Below, in pieces: positions 62,690-64,000 of a DNA stretch of 64,000 nucleotides. The DNA comes from Cerasibacillus terrae (GTDB lineage Bacteria > Bacillota > Bacilli > Bacillales > Amphibacillaceae), in NCBI RefSeq assembly GCF_008039555.1, contig NZ_VDUW01000012.1, positions 1 to 64,000 of the forward strand. Reading direction: 5' to 3'. The translations under genes were made by a program, and so were the position numbers. Each line of letters starts with the position of its first letter. Positions within the stretch are counted from its first letter, which is position 1. Below the pieces are notes generated by a model. That model was not told where the DNA came from, did no database searches, and worked only from the letters and a program-made list of their open reading frames with translations.

Positions 62690-64000
62690 TTACTTATCAA
62701 TCGTTTCTCTCGCAAAAACTACTGGCTGTGTAGAAGCTGGGGTCACAAGTACTGGCCACCAAAACGGTGAACCTCTCCAACCTTTTTCTTCATCCCCCTC
62801 TTCACGCAGTAGTATAAGTGCTGGAATATCTTGAGCAAGTTCTTTTGCCATTCGAAGTTCACTGTTTTCACCTTTTGGTGTATCAGGAGCATCCTCATAT
62901 CTCCCCGATGACTTACGTATACGATTGATATTACGGTTTTTCCTAACAACAAGCCAAACTTTATTCTGATCTTCTGTAGCATTCTTAGATAGATATTCGA
63001 GACTTGATATAAATGATTTAACATCCCATTCTTCTCCCTTTTCGGAGTCAAATGTATCGTTAATCATCGAAATAATATTTGAAGCATCTTCTAAATCAAT
63101 CAGTTTTTCCATATTATCTCTAATCAGATAATCTACTTTATCATCAATTTCATTTACTAACTGTCGTATCTTTGTTTTTGAGTAAGTCTGCATACCAACT
63201 GGCAACAATCGTTTATGAGCCTTTAATGAGGTCAGTTTTGATAGAATAATTTTATTTGGATTACATGGAACAATATTATTTTTGTTATCTCTTTGAATAA
63301 ATACAACACTATTATTATTCTGGTTAGTAATTGCATTACGGAGAGCAGTGTCAAAGTCATTGATTTTACCCATCACCTGATAAAGATTAGAGGTTGTGTA
63401 AAATCTTGTAACTGCTAAATCCTCTTTTGGTCTGTAACCAAACATTCTAGAGTGCTGTAAAACCGTATCTTGTTGATATTGAAGAGGATTTCGTCCATAG
63501 TAGAAACCTATTAAATTACTAATTGTAATACCTCTATCCAGAATTTGACCTCCTATAAAGATGTTAAAAGGTACACGAAGTTTTAACTGTCCCGTATCAT
63601 CTAATAATTCATTAACATCTTTTTCTGAGTTTACTTTAGTAATCATTACATGCCCTCTTTGCAGAGATTCTCTAGCAAGATACTGTATATCATCTATAAA
63701 CGGCACATTTACTCCAAGAATGTTTAAAGACAGACTTAATCTATCATACGCATCTTTTACTAATCGTTGAAAATATAATGGGTTCTCTTCGGATGCTAAA
63801 GTTAACTGATCAATAATTGCAGTAACTATTACCTCTTGCCATTGATGAGAGGCTTGCCGCTGTTCTGTATGAATAATGAAGCTATATTTAGATTTTCTTA
63901 ATCTCCTATTTTCATCTTGCTTACGACGAATGATACCTCCAACTAGAAAATTAACAACAGCATCCCTCAATGACTTTACTCGGTTACTTTTTAAAGCTTC
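62690..64000 (-). CDS. Z1-domain protein, C-terminal part (runs off right edge)
   Basis: The frame is open to the right edge, so at least 436 residues of the C-terminal part are seen. The Z1 core is FNIFIGGQILDRGITISNLI, then GFYYGRNPLQYQQDTVLQHS and RMFGYRPKEDLAVTRFYT, like motifs V and VI of a superfamily 2 helicase. The apparent TTG start at 63970 is not real because the frame continues. Z1 proteins are known from operons with DNA methylases, Vsr-type nucleases and GHKL/MORC ATPases. This makes the neighbourhood to the right of the window worth reading. Confidence 0.87.
   Translation of the reverse strand, partial: EALKSNRVKSLRDAVVNFLVGGIIRRKQDENRRLRKSKYSFIIHTEQRQASHQWQEVIVTAIIDQLTLASEENPLYFQRLVKDAYDRLSLSLNILGVNVPFIDDIQYLARESLQRGHVMITKVNSEKDVNELLDDTGQLKLRVPFNIFIGGQILDRGITISNLIGFYYGRNPLQYQQDTVLQHSRMFGYRPKEDLAVTRFYTTSNLYQVMGKINDFDTALRNAITNQNNNSVVFIQRDNKNNIVPCNPNKIILSKLTSLKAHKRLLPVGMQTYSKTKIRQLVNEIDDKVDYLIRDNMEKLIDLEDASNIISMINDTFDSEKGEEWDVKSFISSLEYLSKNATEDQNKVWLVVRKNRNINRIRKSSGRYEDAPDTPKGENSELRMAKELAQDIPALILLREEGDEEKGWRGSPFWWPVLVTPASTQPVVFARETIDK

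Noticed and set aside
62690..63970. Complete Z1 gene starting at TTG 63970
   Set aside because: The frame stays open to the window edge and Z1 proteins are much longer; this is the C-terminal part only.

Overview
The window is AT-rich, low-GC Gram-positive DNA and reads as a member of the Bacillaceae, probably a salt-tolerant or soil genus near Oceanobacillus or Virgibacillus. The evidence is GGAGG-type ribosome sites, TTG and GTG starts, a ywqI/LXG type VII effector locus, a yrkC-F-H-I-J sulfur cluster as in Bacillus subtilis, an MsmX-type ABC ATPase, an LplB/LplC-type sugar importer and a fragment of a spore-coat gene. Genus assignment is inference.

Layout. 1-2.3 kb: the start of an LXG polymorphic-toxin operon. 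2.8-5.8 kb: two nearly identical copper-chaperone genes bracketing a Ric-like gene, then a P1B ATPase; both promoters carry the same Crp/Fnr-type palindrome at the same distance from the -10 box. 7.8-12.7 kb: a respiratory formate dehydrogenase (alpha, beta, gamma) plus TatA; the alpha gene contains an in-frame UGA read as selenocysteine. 13.3-16.1 kb: remains of a plasmid or integrative element (truncated replication gene, Replic_Relax gene, four 22-bp dyads). 16.2-25.8 kb: a sulfide/persulfide detoxification regulon (rhodaneses, TusA, DsrE, persulfide-dioxygenase-like MBL protein, CoA-disulfide reductase, TSUP exporter) with a CstR-type regulator and TATACC-N6-GGTATA operators before three transcription units.

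26-47 kb: an intact IS3-family element, several decayed ISs and pseudogenes, and a carbohydrate locus. That locus has an ABC importer, a GH4 glycosidase, ThuA, three Gfo/Idh/MocA dehydrogenases, two sugar isomerase/epimerases, an AraC regulator, and a separate CdaR-like regulator with msmX. The enzyme set suggests uptake of a glycoside or sugar derivative and its breakdown through oxidised (3-keto type) intermediates; the substrate cannot be read from sequence.

47.4-64 kb: a defence island on the minus strand. In transcription order it holds a Z1-domain protein (runs off the right edge), a PLD/SNF2 helicase, a DUF4391 protein, a type III Mod methylase and Res nuclease, a terminator, a coiled-coil TIR protein, a zinc-finger-like protein, an SSL2-type helicase with a coupled small partner, another terminator, a RhuM/PD-(D/E)XK nuclease fusion and a RhuM protein. 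The methylase, several nucleic-acid motors and a TIR effector side by side are the best candidate for a poorly described composite system.
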